DNA of 64,000 bases, from the NCBI RefSeq assembly GCF_002112505.1, contig NZ_NEHW01000001.1:372001-436000 (forward strand). The letters run 5' to 3'. Positions within the stretch are counted from its first letter, which is position 1. Each line of letters starts with the position of its first letter. Origin of the DNA: Pseudomonas sp. R28(2017). Its GTDB lineage: Bacteria; Pseudomonadota; Gammaproteobacteria; Pseudomonadales; Pseudomonadaceae. This document shows positions 34,088 through 42,175 of the stretch, in pieces. The position numbers and the translations under genes are program-made. Under the pieces are notes generated by a model. That model worked only from the letters and a program-made list of their open reading frames with translations, searched no databases and was not told where the DNA came from.

Positions 34088-35080
34088 ATGTTCAATACAC
34101 CTTTCAAACGCCTCGCCCTCGCCGCCCTGGGCCTGGCCTTCGCCCTGCAGGCCCAGGCCGAACCGGCCAAGGTCACCTACCTGCTGCCGGCCCCTCCCAG
34201 CCTGCCAGCCTTCGCGCCGTGGATCATCGCCAAGGAAAAGGGCTACTACCAGGCCCAGGGCCTGGACCTGACCTTCATCGCCGCCAAGGGTGGCGTCGAC
34301 GTGGCCAAGCAGATCGGTGCCGGCAACGCGTTGGTCGGCGGCGCCATCGGCGACACGCCGATCATCGTGCGCCCCAACGGTATTCCGGTACGCACCGTGG
34401 CCGTGCTCGGCGGTGGCGGGGTGACCATGATCGCCACCAACGCCAGCGCCAACATCCACGACATCAAGGCCCTCAAGGGCAAGACGCTGACCGTGATGTC
34501 GTACTCCGACACCACCTACTACGCCCTGCTCGCCTCGCTGCGCAAGGCCGGGTTGAGCAAGGACGATGTCGACATCCAGGCCGCCGGCCCGTCCGGTGTG
34601 TGGCAGCTGTTTTCGGCCAACAAGGCCGAAGCCATGGCCGGGGTGCCGGACTGGGTGGTCAACGCCGAGGATGCCGGGCTCAAGTACCAGCTGATCCCCC
34701 GCGAGCAGGTATTCGAAAGCATGGCGCAGGCGATCCTGGCCTCGGACGATGCCATCGAGCACCACCCGCAAGTGGTGCGTGGCGTAGTCCAGGCGACCCT
34801 GCGCGGCCTCAAGGACATCGTTGACGACCCCAAGGCTGCCGCCGCCACGTTCGCCCGCGCGGTACCGGCCTATGCCGGCAAGGAAGCCTCGCTGGAAAAG
34901 ACCCTGCGCCTGTACGTGGAATATGTCTACGCCGGCCAGCCGGTCCCCGGACGCATCGACCCGGCGCGCCTGGACGCGGTGCGCAGGTTCTACGTCAGCG
35001 AAGGCATCGTGCCCCGCGAGTCGCCGCTCGAAGAGCTCTACAGCAACCAGTTCATCGACACCCAGACCGCGGCCAAGTAA
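34088..35080 (+). CDS. ABC transporter substrate-binding protein (NitT/TauT type)
   Basis: A 330-residue periplasmic binding protein with a signal peptide 'LALAALGLAFALQAQA' cleaved near residue 24. 'AFAPWIIAKEKGYYQAQGLD' and 'VAKQIGAGNALVGGAIGDTP' are SsuA/THI5-like features. This family binds sulfonates, nitrate, pyrimidine precursors and some aromatic acids, so it does not fix the ligand. ATG at 34088 is chosen because the signal peptide begins there; it is 29 bases after the ATPase gene. Confidence 0.9.
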   Translation: MFNTPFKRLALAALGLAFALQAQAEPAKVTYLLPAPPSLPAFAPWIIAKEKGYYQAQGLDLTFIAAKGGVDVAKQIGAGNALVGGAIGDTPIIVRPNGIPVRTVAVLGGGGVTMIATNASANIHDIKALKGKTLTVMSYSDTTYYALLASLRKAGLSKDDVDIQAAGPSGVWQLFSANKAEAMAGVPDWVVNAEDAGLKYQLIPREQVFESMAQAILASDDAIEHHPQVVRGVVQATLRGLKDIVDDPKAAAATFARAVPAYAGKEASLEKTLRLYVEYVYAGQPVPGRIDPARLDAVRRFYVSEGIVPRESPLEELYSNQFIDTQTAAK

Positions 35081-35107
35081 AGCCCCGGCAACCAAGGTAA
35101 GCGCCTG

Positions 35108-35884
35108 ATGAAAAACCTCAACACCTCCGTGCTCGGCAGCCTTGCCCTGCTCCTGATGTTCCTGTTGCTCTGGCAATGGGCCCCGCGCCTGCTCGGCATG
35201 CCCGAGTTCGTCATGCCGCCGCTCAGCCGTGTGGTCGAAGAAAGCGCGCTGATGTGGCATGGCAGCAGCCTGCTCGAACACACCCTGATCACCGCCTTCG
35301 AGATCATCGTCGGCTTCGCCCTCGGCGCCCTGCTCGGCGTATCGATCGGCGTCGCCCTGGGCCTGTCGCCGTCGGCCGAGGCCATGCTCTCGCCGTACAT
35401 CCTGGCCCTGCAGATCGCGCCCAAGGTGGCTTTCGCCCCGCTGTTCGTGATGTGGCTGGGCTACACCATCTACCCGAAGATCCTCATCGCCATCCTCATC
35501 GTGTTTTTCCCGGTGATGATCAACGTGCTCTCGGCCATTCGCACTGTCGACCCGGACATGATCAACCTGGTGCGCACCATGAACGCCAGCCGCTGGCAGA
35601 TCTTCCGCCTGGTGGAGTTCCCCTCGGCCATGGCCGCACTGTTCTCCGGCCTGCGCATCGCCTCGACCCTGGCGGTGATCGGGGTCACTGTCGGCGAACT
35701 GGTCGGCGGTAACCAGGGCCTGGGCTTCCTGCTGGTGGACGCCGAAGGCCAAGGCAATACCGCCGGCGTGTTCGTGGCCATCGTCATGCTCACCCTGATC
35801 GGCGTGCTGGCCTATGGCGCCGTGGTCTGGGCCGAAAAGCGCGTGCTGCATTACCTCCCCAAAGCCATGCTGAGTACTTCGTGA
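35108..35884 (+). CDS. ABC transporter permease (NitT/TauT type)
   Basis: A 258-residue inner-membrane permease with about six transmembrane segments. The EAA-type coupling loop is 'RTMNASRWQIFRLVEFPSAM'. 'caaggtaagcgcctg' precedes the ATG. Its stop overlaps the start of the next gene (TGATG), so importer and enzymes are co-translated. Confidence 0.92.
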   Translation: MKNLNTSVLGSLALLLMFLLLWQWAPRLLGMPEFVMPPLSRVVEESALMWHGSSLLEHTLITAFEIIVGFALGALLGVSIGVALGLSPSAEAMLSPYILALQIAPKVAFAPLFVMWLGYTIYPKILIAILIVFFPVMINVLSAIRTVDPDMINLVRTMNASRWQIFRLVEFPSAMAALFSGLRIASTLAVIGVTVGELVGGNQGLGFLLVDAEGQGNTAGVFVAIVMLTLIGVLAYGAVVWAEKRVLHYLPKAMLSTS

Positions 35885-36645
35885 TGCCTTACAACAACTT
35901 GCTCGAAGGGCGCCGCGTGCTGGTCACCGGTGGTGCCCGCGGCCTGGGTTATGCCTTTGCCCAGGCCGTCGCCCAGGCCGGTGCCCGGGTGGTGATCGCC
36001 GACATCCTCGCCGGCCGCGTGCAGCAGGCTGCCTGCGAGCTGAGTGCCCAGGGCCTGGACGTCAGCGGCGTCAGCCTGGACCTGGCCGACCCGGCGTCCA
36101 TCGACAACTGCATCGAACGCACCGTCAAGCGCCTGGGTGGGCTGGACGGGCTGGTCAACAACGCCTCCATCACCAACTCCGGCGGCAAGCGCTGCGAAGA
36201 GCTGGACATCGAGACCTGGGACCAGGTGATGCAGGTCAACGTGCGCGGCACCTGGCTGATGACCCGCGCCGCCCTGCCGGCACTGCGCGAAAGCGGCCAT
36301 GGGGCGATCGTCAACCTGGCCTCGGACACCCCGCTATGGGGCGCGCCCAACCTGCTGGCCTATGTCGCCAGCAAGGGCGCGATCATCGCGATGACCCGCA
36401 GCCTGGCCCGCGAACTGGGCGGCGACAACATCACCGTCAATGCCATCGCCCCCGGGCTGGTGCAGGTCGAAGCCACCGCCTACGTGCCCGAGGCCCGCCA
36501 CCGCCTGTACATCGACCAACGGGCCATCCAGCGCCCGCAATTGCCCGACGACGTCAGCGGGGCCGTGCTGTTCGCCCTGTCCGACCTGTCGCGCTTCATC
36601 ACTGGACAAACCCTGCCGGTCAACGGCGGGTTCGTCATGCCCTGA
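35884..36645 (+). CDS. Short-chain dehydrogenase/reductase 1
   Basis: A 253-residue classical SDR with the full catalytic set: TGGARGLG cofactor motif (15-22), NNAS (92-95), Ser147, Tyr160 and Lys164. It ends 'ITGQTLPVNGGFVMP', the usual C-terminal signature. In context it may be the cis-dihydrodiol dehydrogenase acting after the Rieske oxygenase; that is inference. A GTG three bases upstream is an alternative start. It overlaps the permease gene. Confidence 0.9.
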   Translation: MPYNNLLEGRRVLVTGGARGLGYAFAQAVAQAGARVVIADILAGRVQQAACELSAQGLDVSGVSLDLADPASIDNCIERTVKRLGGLDGLVNNASITNSGGKRCEELDIETWDQVMQVNVRGTWLMTRAALPALRESGHGAIVNLASDTPLWGAPNLLAYVASKGAIIAMTRSLARELGGDNITVNAIAPGLVQVEATAYVPEARHRLYIDQRAIQRPQLPDDVSGAVLFALSDLSRFITGQTLPVNGGFVMP

Positions 36646-36660
36646 GCAAAGGAGACCGCC

Positions 36661-37200
36661 ATGACCGATCTTTCCGTTGAGCAACAAACGCCGAAAACCT
36701 GGGAGCAACCGGCAGGTTCCGACCTGGCCGAATGGATGCAGACGCGCATCGCCCGCTATGAAACCCGCCGCTACGACTGGGACGCGCTCAAGTTCCAGGC
36801 TGACTACGATCCCAAGTTCCGCCGCGCCCAGATGCGCTACGTGGGCACCGGTGGCACCGGCGTCGGCAGCGACATGAACACCATTCCCTCGGAACACTTC
36901 ACCTTTTCCACCATGGTCATCCCTGCCGGCCATGAAGGCCCGCCGCACTTGCACACCGATGTCGAAGAGGTGTTCTTCGTACTGCGCGGCAAGCTCAAGG
37001 TGGTGATCGAGAAGGACGGTGAGCGCTTCGAGACCATCCTCACCGACCGCGACCTGATTTCCGTCCCGCCGGGGGTGTACCGCGAAGAGATCAACATCGG
37101 CGACGAAGACGCGCTGATGTGCGTGATGCTCGGTGCCAAGAAGCCGGTTACCCCCACCTACCCGCCAGCCCACCCGCTGGCCTCGATCAAGCGCGGGTAA
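36661..37200 (+). CDS. Cupin-domain protein
   Basis: A 179-residue single-domain cupin. Motif 1 is 'GHEGPPHLHTDVEEVFFVLR', giving likely metal ligands His96, His98 and Glu102 or 103. Motif 2 ('DRDLISVPPGVYREEINIGD') lacks the usual His, so a full 3-His/1-Glu site is not evident. It could be an isomerase, decarboxylase or metal-dependent dioxygenase of the pathway. It follows SDR1 by 15 bases. Confidence 0.82.
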   Translation: MTDLSVEQQTPKTWEQPAGSDLAEWMQTRIARYETRRYDWDALKFQADYDPKFRRAQMRYVGTGGTGVGSDMNTIPSEHFTFSTMVIPAGHEGPPHLHTDVEEVFFVLRGKLKVVIEKDGERFETILTDRDLISVPPGVYREEINIGDEDALMCVMLGAKKPVTPTYPPAHPLASIKRG

Positions 37201-37204
37201 GCCG

Positions 37205-38056
37205 ATGCCAGCGCTCACCGACACCTACGTCGGCCACCTCCAGCGGCAGTTCGGCGAACGCCTGCTGCCACTGGGTGATGGCCGGCAGGCGATCCGCGAA
37301 GCCGGTCAGGGCCAGGCCATCGTGCTGCTGCATGGCATCGGCTCGGGCGCGGCAAGCTGGCTTCAGGTTGCCCAGGGCCTGCATCAGCGCGCCCGGGTGA
37401 TCGCCTGGGATGCGCCGGGTTATGGCCACTCCGCGCCGTTGCCGATGGCGAGCCCGCGAGCCACTGACTATGCCGCCCGCCTGGTCAGCCTGCTGGATGC
37501 GCTGGAAGTCGAGCGCTGCGTGCTGGTCGGCCATTCGCTGGGGGCACTGACCGCCTCGGCCTTTGCCAAGCACCACCCGGCGCGGGTCAGTCAACTGGTG
37601 CTGCTGAGCCCGGCACGCGGTTACGGTGCGCGGCCCGACCAGGGCCGAGCCGTGCGTGACAAGCGCCTGCACGACCTGGCCACGCTAGGGATCGAGCGCC
37701 TCGCCGAAATGCGCAGCGCCAACCTGGTGTCCGCCAACGCCAGCGACCAGGCCCTGGCCTGGGTGCGCTGGAACATGGCGCGGCTCAACCCGCCGGGCTA
37801 TCGACAGGCCATCGAGCTGCTGTGTGGCGACGACCTGCTGCATTACTGCGGGCTGCAGGTGCCTTGCCAGGTGCATTGCGGCAGCGCCGACAGCATCACC
37901 ACGGCCGACGACTGCCGGGCGCTGGCCCAGGCCTTCGCTGCGCCCTTCCAGCTGATCCACGGTGCCGGCCATGCCTGCGCCATCGAACAACCCGAAACGG
38001 TGACCGGGCGCCTGGCCCGGGCACTGGACACCTCTTTCACAGGTAGCGTGCAATGA
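37205..38056 (+). CDS. Alpha/beta-fold hydrolase
   Basis: A 283-residue hydrolase with an intact triad: Ser111 in 'VLVGHSLGALTASA', Asp229 in 'GSADSITTADD' and His256 in 'HGAGHACAIEQPE'. 'LLHGIGSGAASW' holds the oxyanion. The size and the 'GIGSGAASW' region resemble meta-cleavage-product hydrolases and 3-oxoadipate enol-lactonases. In this cluster it probably splits the ring-cleavage product. It starts four bases after the cupin stop. Confidence 0.87.
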   Translation: MPALTDTYVGHLQRQFGERLLPLGDGRQAIREAGQGQAIVLLHGIGSGAASWLQVAQGLHQRARVIAWDAPGYGHSAPLPMASPRATDYAARLVSLLDALEVERCVLVGHSLGALTASAFAKHHPARVSQLVLLSPARGYGARPDQGRAVRDKRLHDLATLGIERLAEMRSANLVSANASDQALAWVRWNMARLNPPGYRQAIELLCGDDLLHYCGLQVPCQVHCGSADSITTADDCRALAQAFAAPFQLIHGAGHACAIEQPETVTGRLARALDTSFTGSVQ

Positions 38057-38874
38057 ACGATACGGATGCCATGAAGGACAATCAGGACCGCTACACCGTG
38101 CCAGGTCTTGAGCGCGGCCTGTTGCTGCTGTGCGAATTCAGCCGGCAGAACCGCACCCTGACCGCCCCCGAGCTGGCCCGCCGCCTGGCGCTGCCGCGCT
38201 CGACCATCTTCCGCCTGCTGAGCACCCTGGAAGCCATGGGCTTCGTCACCCGCAGCGGCAATGAATACCGCCTGGGCATGTCGGTGCTGCGCCTGGGCTT
38301 CGAGTACCTGGCCTCGCTGGAGCTGACCGAACTGGGCCAGCCGATCCTGGCGCGGCTGTGCGATCACCTCAACTATCCCAGCAACCTGGTGGTGCGCGAC
38401 GGCCGCTCGATCGTGTATGTGGCCAAGGTCTCGCCGCCGTCGGTGTTCTCCAGCGCGGTGACCGTCGGCACCCGCCTGCCGGCCCACGCCACGGTGCTGG
38501 GGCGCGTGCTGCTGGCCGACCTCAGCCTGGCCGAGCTGCGCGAGCTGTACCCCGAGGAGCACCTGGAGCGGCACTCGCCGAGCACGCCGAAAACCGTGCT
38601 GGAGCTGTTCGACCTGGTTCAGGCCGACCGCCTGCGCGGCTATGTCCACGGCGAAGGCTTCTTCGAATCGACCATCTCCACCTTGGCCGCGCCAGTGCGC
38701 GATGCCAGTGGCCGGGTCAGTGCCGCGCTGGGCCTGACCATCCCCACCGCGCAGGTCGGCCACATCAATTTCGACAGCCTGCTGGGCCAGGTGCGCGGCA
38801 GCGCCGATGAGCTGTCCCGCTTGCTGAACTACCGGCCCGGCGCGGGTCAAGTCACCGCGCTGATGAGGGATTGA
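38053..38874 (+). CDS. IclR-family transcriptional regulator
   Basis: A 273-residue regulator: an N-terminal winged helix ('LERGLLLLCEFSRQNRTLTA', 'LARRLALPRSTIFRLLSTLE') and a C-terminal GAF-like effector domain ('VRDGRSIVYVAKVS', 'YVHGEGFFESTISTLAAPVR'). IclR proteins commonly control aromatic degradation operons and bind pathway intermediates. It overlaps the hydrolase gene as ATGA, lying inside the operon it presumably governs through sites A to C near 33 kb. Confidence 0.91.
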   Translation: MNDTDAMKDNQDRYTVPGLERGLLLLCEFSRQNRTLTAPELARRLALPRSTIFRLLSTLEAMGFVTRSGNEYRLGMSVLRLGFEYLASLELTELGQPILARLCDHLNYPSNLVVRDGRSIVYVAKVSPPSVFSSAVTVGTRLPAHATVLGRVLLADLSLAELRELYPEEHLERHSPSTPKTVLELFDLVQADRLRGYVHGEGFFESTISTLAAPVRDASGRVSAALGLTIPTAQVGHINFDSLLGQVRGSADELSRLLNYRPGAGQVTALMRD

Positions 38875-38876
38875 GC

Positions 38877-39674
38877 ATGAACCTCTACCAATTACACGAC
38901 AGCACCGCCATCGTCACCGGAGGCTCTTCCGGCATTGGCCTGGCCTGCGTCGAACTGCTGCTCGAAGCCGGCGCCCGCGTGGCCTTCTGCGGCCGCGATG
39001 CCGACCGCCTGCGCAGCGCCGAAGCCAGCCTGCGGCAGCGCTTCCCCGAAGCGCGCCTGCTGGCCCAGGTGTGCGATGTACTCGACGCCGACGCCGTGCA
39101 GGCCTTCGCCGCCGCCAGCCTGGCCGCGCTGGGGCCGGCGCGGGTGCTGATCAACAACGCCGGACAAGGCCGCGTATCGACCTTCGCCGACACCAGTGAC
39201 GCGGCCTGGAGCGAAGAGCTGCAGCTGAAGTTCTTCTCGGTGATCCACCCGGTGCGCGCCTTCAAACCCCAGCTGCAAGGCCAGACCGGCGCGTCGATCG
39301 TCTGCGTCAACTCGCTGCTGGCCAGCCAGCCCGAGCCGCACATGGTGGCCACCTCGGCGGCCCGCGCCGGGCTGAAGAACCTGGTGCGTTCGATGGCCTT
39401 CGAGTTCGCCGAACAGGGTATCCGGGTCAACGGCATCCTCATTGGCCTGGTCGAGTCCGGGCAATGGCGCCGGCGTTTCGAGGCCCGCGAAGAGCGCGCC
39501 CTGGACTGGTCGCAATGGACCGCCCAGCTGGCACGTCGCAAGCAGATCCCGATGGGCCGCCTGGGCCTGCCCAAGGAAGCCGCCCAGGCCATCCTGTTCC
39601 TCGCCTCAACGCTGTCGTCCTACACCACTGGCAGTCATATCGATGTTTCTGGAGGCTTGTCCCGCCATGCGTAA
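38877..39674 (+). CDS. SDR-fold protein 2 with degenerate active site
   Basis: A 265-residue SDR. The cofactor motif TGGSSGIG (14-21) and NNAG (93-96) are normal, and the Ser is present (Ser146). At the YxxxK site the sequence reads TSAAR: Thr159 replaces the catalytic Tyr and Arg163 the Lys. The helix-alpha4 Asn also seems replaced. So it may bind nucleotide but should not work as a classical dehydrogenase. It could be structural, regulatory, or use another mechanism. It starts two bases after the IclR stop and overlaps the ThDP gene by eight bases. Confidence 0.85.
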   Translation: MNLYQLHDSTAIVTGGSSGIGLACVELLLEAGARVAFCGRDADRLRSAEASLRQRFPEARLLAQVCDVLDADAVQAFAAASLAALGPARVLINNAGQGRVSTFADTSDAAWSEELQLKFFSVIHPVRAFKPQLQGQTGASIVCVNSLLASQPEPHMVATSAARAGLKNLVRSMAFEFAEQGIRVNGILIGLVESGQWRRRFEAREERALDWSQWTAQLARRKQIPMGRLGLPKEAAQAILFLASTLSSYTTGSHIDVSGGLSRHA

Positions 39675-41352
39675 CGAAAACACCGTCACCGTCGGTGCCG
39701 TGATCACCGCGTTCCTCGAACAGTGCGAGGTCAAGGCCGCGTTCGGCGTGATCTCGATCCATAACATGCCGATCCTCGACGCCTTCGCCGTGCGCGGCAA
39801 CATCCGCTTCGTCATGGCCCGCGGCGAAGCCGGTGCCACCAACATGGCCGATGCCTATGCCCGCAGCGTCGACGGCCTGGGCGTGTGCCTGACCTCCACC
39901 GGCACCGCTGCCGGCAACGCCGCCGGGGCCATGGTCGAGGCGCTCACCGCCGGGACCCCGCTGCTGCACATCACCGGGCAGATCGAAACACCCTACCTGG
40001 ACCAGGAACTGGCCTACATCCACGAGGCCCGCGACCAGCTGACCATGCTCAAGGCGGTGTCCAAGGCGGCGTTCCGCGTGCGTAGCGTTGAGACTGCGCT
40101 GAGCACCCTGAAGCTGGCCGTGCAGACCGCCCTCACCGCGCCCACCGGCCCGGTCAGCGTAGAGATCCCGATCGATATCCAGTCGGCGCTGACCACCATG
40201 CCCGGTGATCTGTCGCCGCTGCCGATTCCGGTCGCCGCACCATCGCCCGAAGCGCTGGACCTGGTCGCCGAGCGCCTGGCCAGCGCCACCCGCCCGCTGC
40301 TCTGGCTCGGCGGCGGTGCCCGGCATGCCGGTGCACAGGTCAAGCGCCTGCTGGACATGGGCGTCGGCGTGATCACCTCGACCCAGGGCCGGGGCGTGGT
40401 CAACGAAGACGACGAGCGCTGCCTGGGTGCCTTCTCGCAGAACAACCTGGTCGAAGGCTTCATGCAGACCTGCGACGCGCTGGTGGTGGCCGGCTCGCGG
40501 CTGCGCAGCAACGAGACGTTCAAATACGCCCTGAAGCTGCCACGCACCACCCTGCGTATCGACGCCAACCCGGCCATCGAAGGCCGCAGCTACCCCAGCG
40601 ACCTGTTCATCTGCGGTGACGCCGCCCTGGCCCTGGAAGGCCTGGCCGACCGCCTGCAGGGCCGCTTGAACATCGATCCGGCATTCATGACCGAGCTCAA
40701 GTCCGTGCGCGCCGAATCGCGCAAACAGCTGGTGGCCGACCTCGGCCCGTACTCGGCAATGGTCGAACAGTTGCAGGCGCAGACCGGCCGCAACTTCACC
40801 TGGGTCCGCGATGTGACACTGTCCAACAGCATCTGGGGCAACCGCCTGCTCAACCTGTACCACCCGCAAGCCGGTGTACATGCCCTCGGTGGCGGCATCG
40901 GCCAAGGCCTGGCCATGGGTATCGGCGCCGCCATCGCCGCTGCCGAGACTGCGCCAGGGCGCAAGGTGTTCGCCCTGGCCGGTGACGGCGGTTTCATCCT
41001 CAACCTGGGCGAACTGGCGACCCTGGTGCAGGAAAAGGCCAACGTGGTGATCCTGCTGATGAACGACCAGCGCTACGGCGTGATCCGCAACATTCAGGAC
41101 GTCATCTACGGTGCCCGCCATGCCTACGTCGAACTGCACACCCCGGACTACGCGAAGCTCGCCGACGCCTTGGGCCTGAAGCATGGCCTGGTGCGCGACC
41201 TCAACGACTTCGGCGCGGTGCTCGAAGGCGCCCTGGGCAGCGACGGGCCGTTCCTGCTGGAAGTCGACATGCTCAGTGTCGGCCCGTTCGCCACGCGTTT
41301 CGCCGGCCCGCCCAACAGCGAAACCCGCTCGCAGAAAGCCACCGCCGCCTGA
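39667..41352 (+). CDS. Thiamine-diphosphate-dependent enzyme (acetolactate-synthase-like)
   Basis: A 561-residue three-domain ThDP enzyme. The ThDP-activating Glu is Glu54 in 'MARGEAGATNMADAYAR'; the metal/ThDP-binding motif begins 'ALAGDGGFILNLGELATLV' and ends near 'NDQRYGV'. It resembles acetolactate synthases and 2-oxoacid decarboxylases or lyases but sits with no ilvH subunit, so a catabolic decarboxylase/lyase is more likely than branched-chain synthesis. 'ctggaggcttgtcccgcc' precedes the ATG. The substrate is unknown. Confidence 0.88.
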   Translation: MRNENTVTVGAVITAFLEQCEVKAAFGVISIHNMPILDAFAVRGNIRFVMARGEAGATNMADAYARSVDGLGVCLTSTGTAAGNAAGAMVEALTAGTPLLHITGQIETPYLDQELAYIHEARDQLTMLKAVSKAAFRVRSVETALSTLKLAVQTALTAPTGPVSVEIPIDIQSALTTMPGDLSPLPIPVAAPSPEALDLVAERLASATRPLLWLGGGARHAGAQVKRLLDMGVGVITSTQGRGVVNEDDERCLGAFSQNNLVEGFMQTCDALVVAGSRLRSNETFKYALKLPRTTLRIDANPAIEGRSYPSDLFICGDAALALEGLADRLQGRLNIDPAFMTELKSVRAESRKQLVADLGPYSAMVEQLQAQTGRNFTWVRDVTLSNSIWGNRLLNLYHPQAGVHALGGGIGQGLAMGIGAAIAAAETAPGRKVFALAGDGGFILNLGELATLVQEKANVVILLMNDQRYGVIRNIQDVIYGARHAYVELHTPDYAKLADALGLKHGLVRDLNDFGAVLEGALGSDGPFLLEVDMLSVGPFATRFAGPPNSETRSQKATAA

Positions 41353-41362
41353 GGACCTGCCC

Positions 41363-42166
41363 ATGCTGCATATCACCATGATCGGCTGCGGCGCCATCGG
41401 CGTGGCCGTGCTGGAACTGCTGGAGCACGACCACCAGTTGCAGGTCGATACGGTCATCGCCTCGCCGGGCTCCGAAGCGCTGGTCAGCCAGCGCCTGGCC
41501 CGCCTGCGCCGGCCGCCGCAGGTGCTGAGCGCATTGCCGGTCGACGCCCGCCCCGACCTGCTGCTGGAGTGCGCCGGCCACCGCGCCATCGAGGAGCATG
41601 TGCTGCCGGCGCTCGAACGCGGCATCCCGTGCCTGGTGGTGTCGGTAGGTGCGTTGTCCGAACCGGGGCTGGTCGAGCGCCTGGAAGCGGCGGCAGCACG
41701 CGGCGATACCCGCATCGAGTTGCTGCCCGGCGCCATCGGCGGCATCGATGCGCTGTCGGCCGCCAAGGTCGGCGGCCTCGACACCGTGGAATACACCGGG
41801 CGCAAGCCGGCCCAGGCGTGGAAAGGCACGCCGGCCGAACAGGTCTGCGCCCTCGACAGCCTGCGCGAGGCCACGGTGATCTTCCAGGGCAGTGCCCGCG
41901 AAGCCGCCCGCCTGTACCCGAAGAATGCCAACGTCGCCGCCACCCTGTCGCTGGCCGGGCTCGGCCTGGATCGCACCTGGGTGACGCTGGTCGCCGACCC
42001 GCACGGCGAAGAGAACGTGCACCAGGTCAAGGCCCGCGGCACCTTCGGTGGCTTCGAAATGAGCCTGCATGGCAAGCCGTTGCAGGCCAACCCGAAAACT
42101 TCGGCGCTGACCGTCTATAGCGTGGTCCGCGCCCTGGGCAACCATGCCCATGCCATTTCCATCTAG
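41363..42166 (+). CDS. Aspartate-dehydrogenase-like NAD(P)-binding protein
   Basis: A 267-residue protein of the AspDH/DUF108 family: Rossmann motif 'MIGCGAIGVAVLELLE' at the start, 'LLPGAIGGIDALSAAKVGG' in the middle, and the C-terminal domain 'KNANVAATLSLAGLGLDRT'. True aspartate dehydrogenase forms iminosuccinate for NAD synthesis. Inside a degradation operon it more likely oxidises or reduces an amino-acid-like or imine intermediate, hinting at a nitrogen-containing substrate. It is ten bases after the ThDP gene. Confidence 0.87.
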   Translation: MLHITMIGCGAIGVAVLELLEHDHQLQVDTVIASPGSEALVSQRLARLRRPPQVLSALPVDARPDLLLECAGHRAIEEHVLPALERGIPCLVVSVGALSEPGLVERLEAAAARGDTRIELLPGAIGGIDALSAAKVGGLDTVEYTGRKPAQAWKGTPAEQVCALDSLREATVIFQGSAREAARLYPKNANVAATLSLAGLGLDRTWVTLVADPHGEENVHQVKARGTFGGFEMSLHGKPLQANPKTSALTVYSVVRALGNHAHAISI

Positions 42167-42175
42167 GGGAACGCC

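Noticed and set aside
33671..35851. A 726-codon frame antisense to the ABC transporter genes
   Set aside because: Composition is a shadow of the plus-strand genes (His/Asp/Gly/Arg-rich, no domain).
39439..42090. An 883-codon open frame antisense to the ThDP and AspDH genes
   Set aside because: No recognisable fold; both plus-strand proteins are complete with catalytic motifs.
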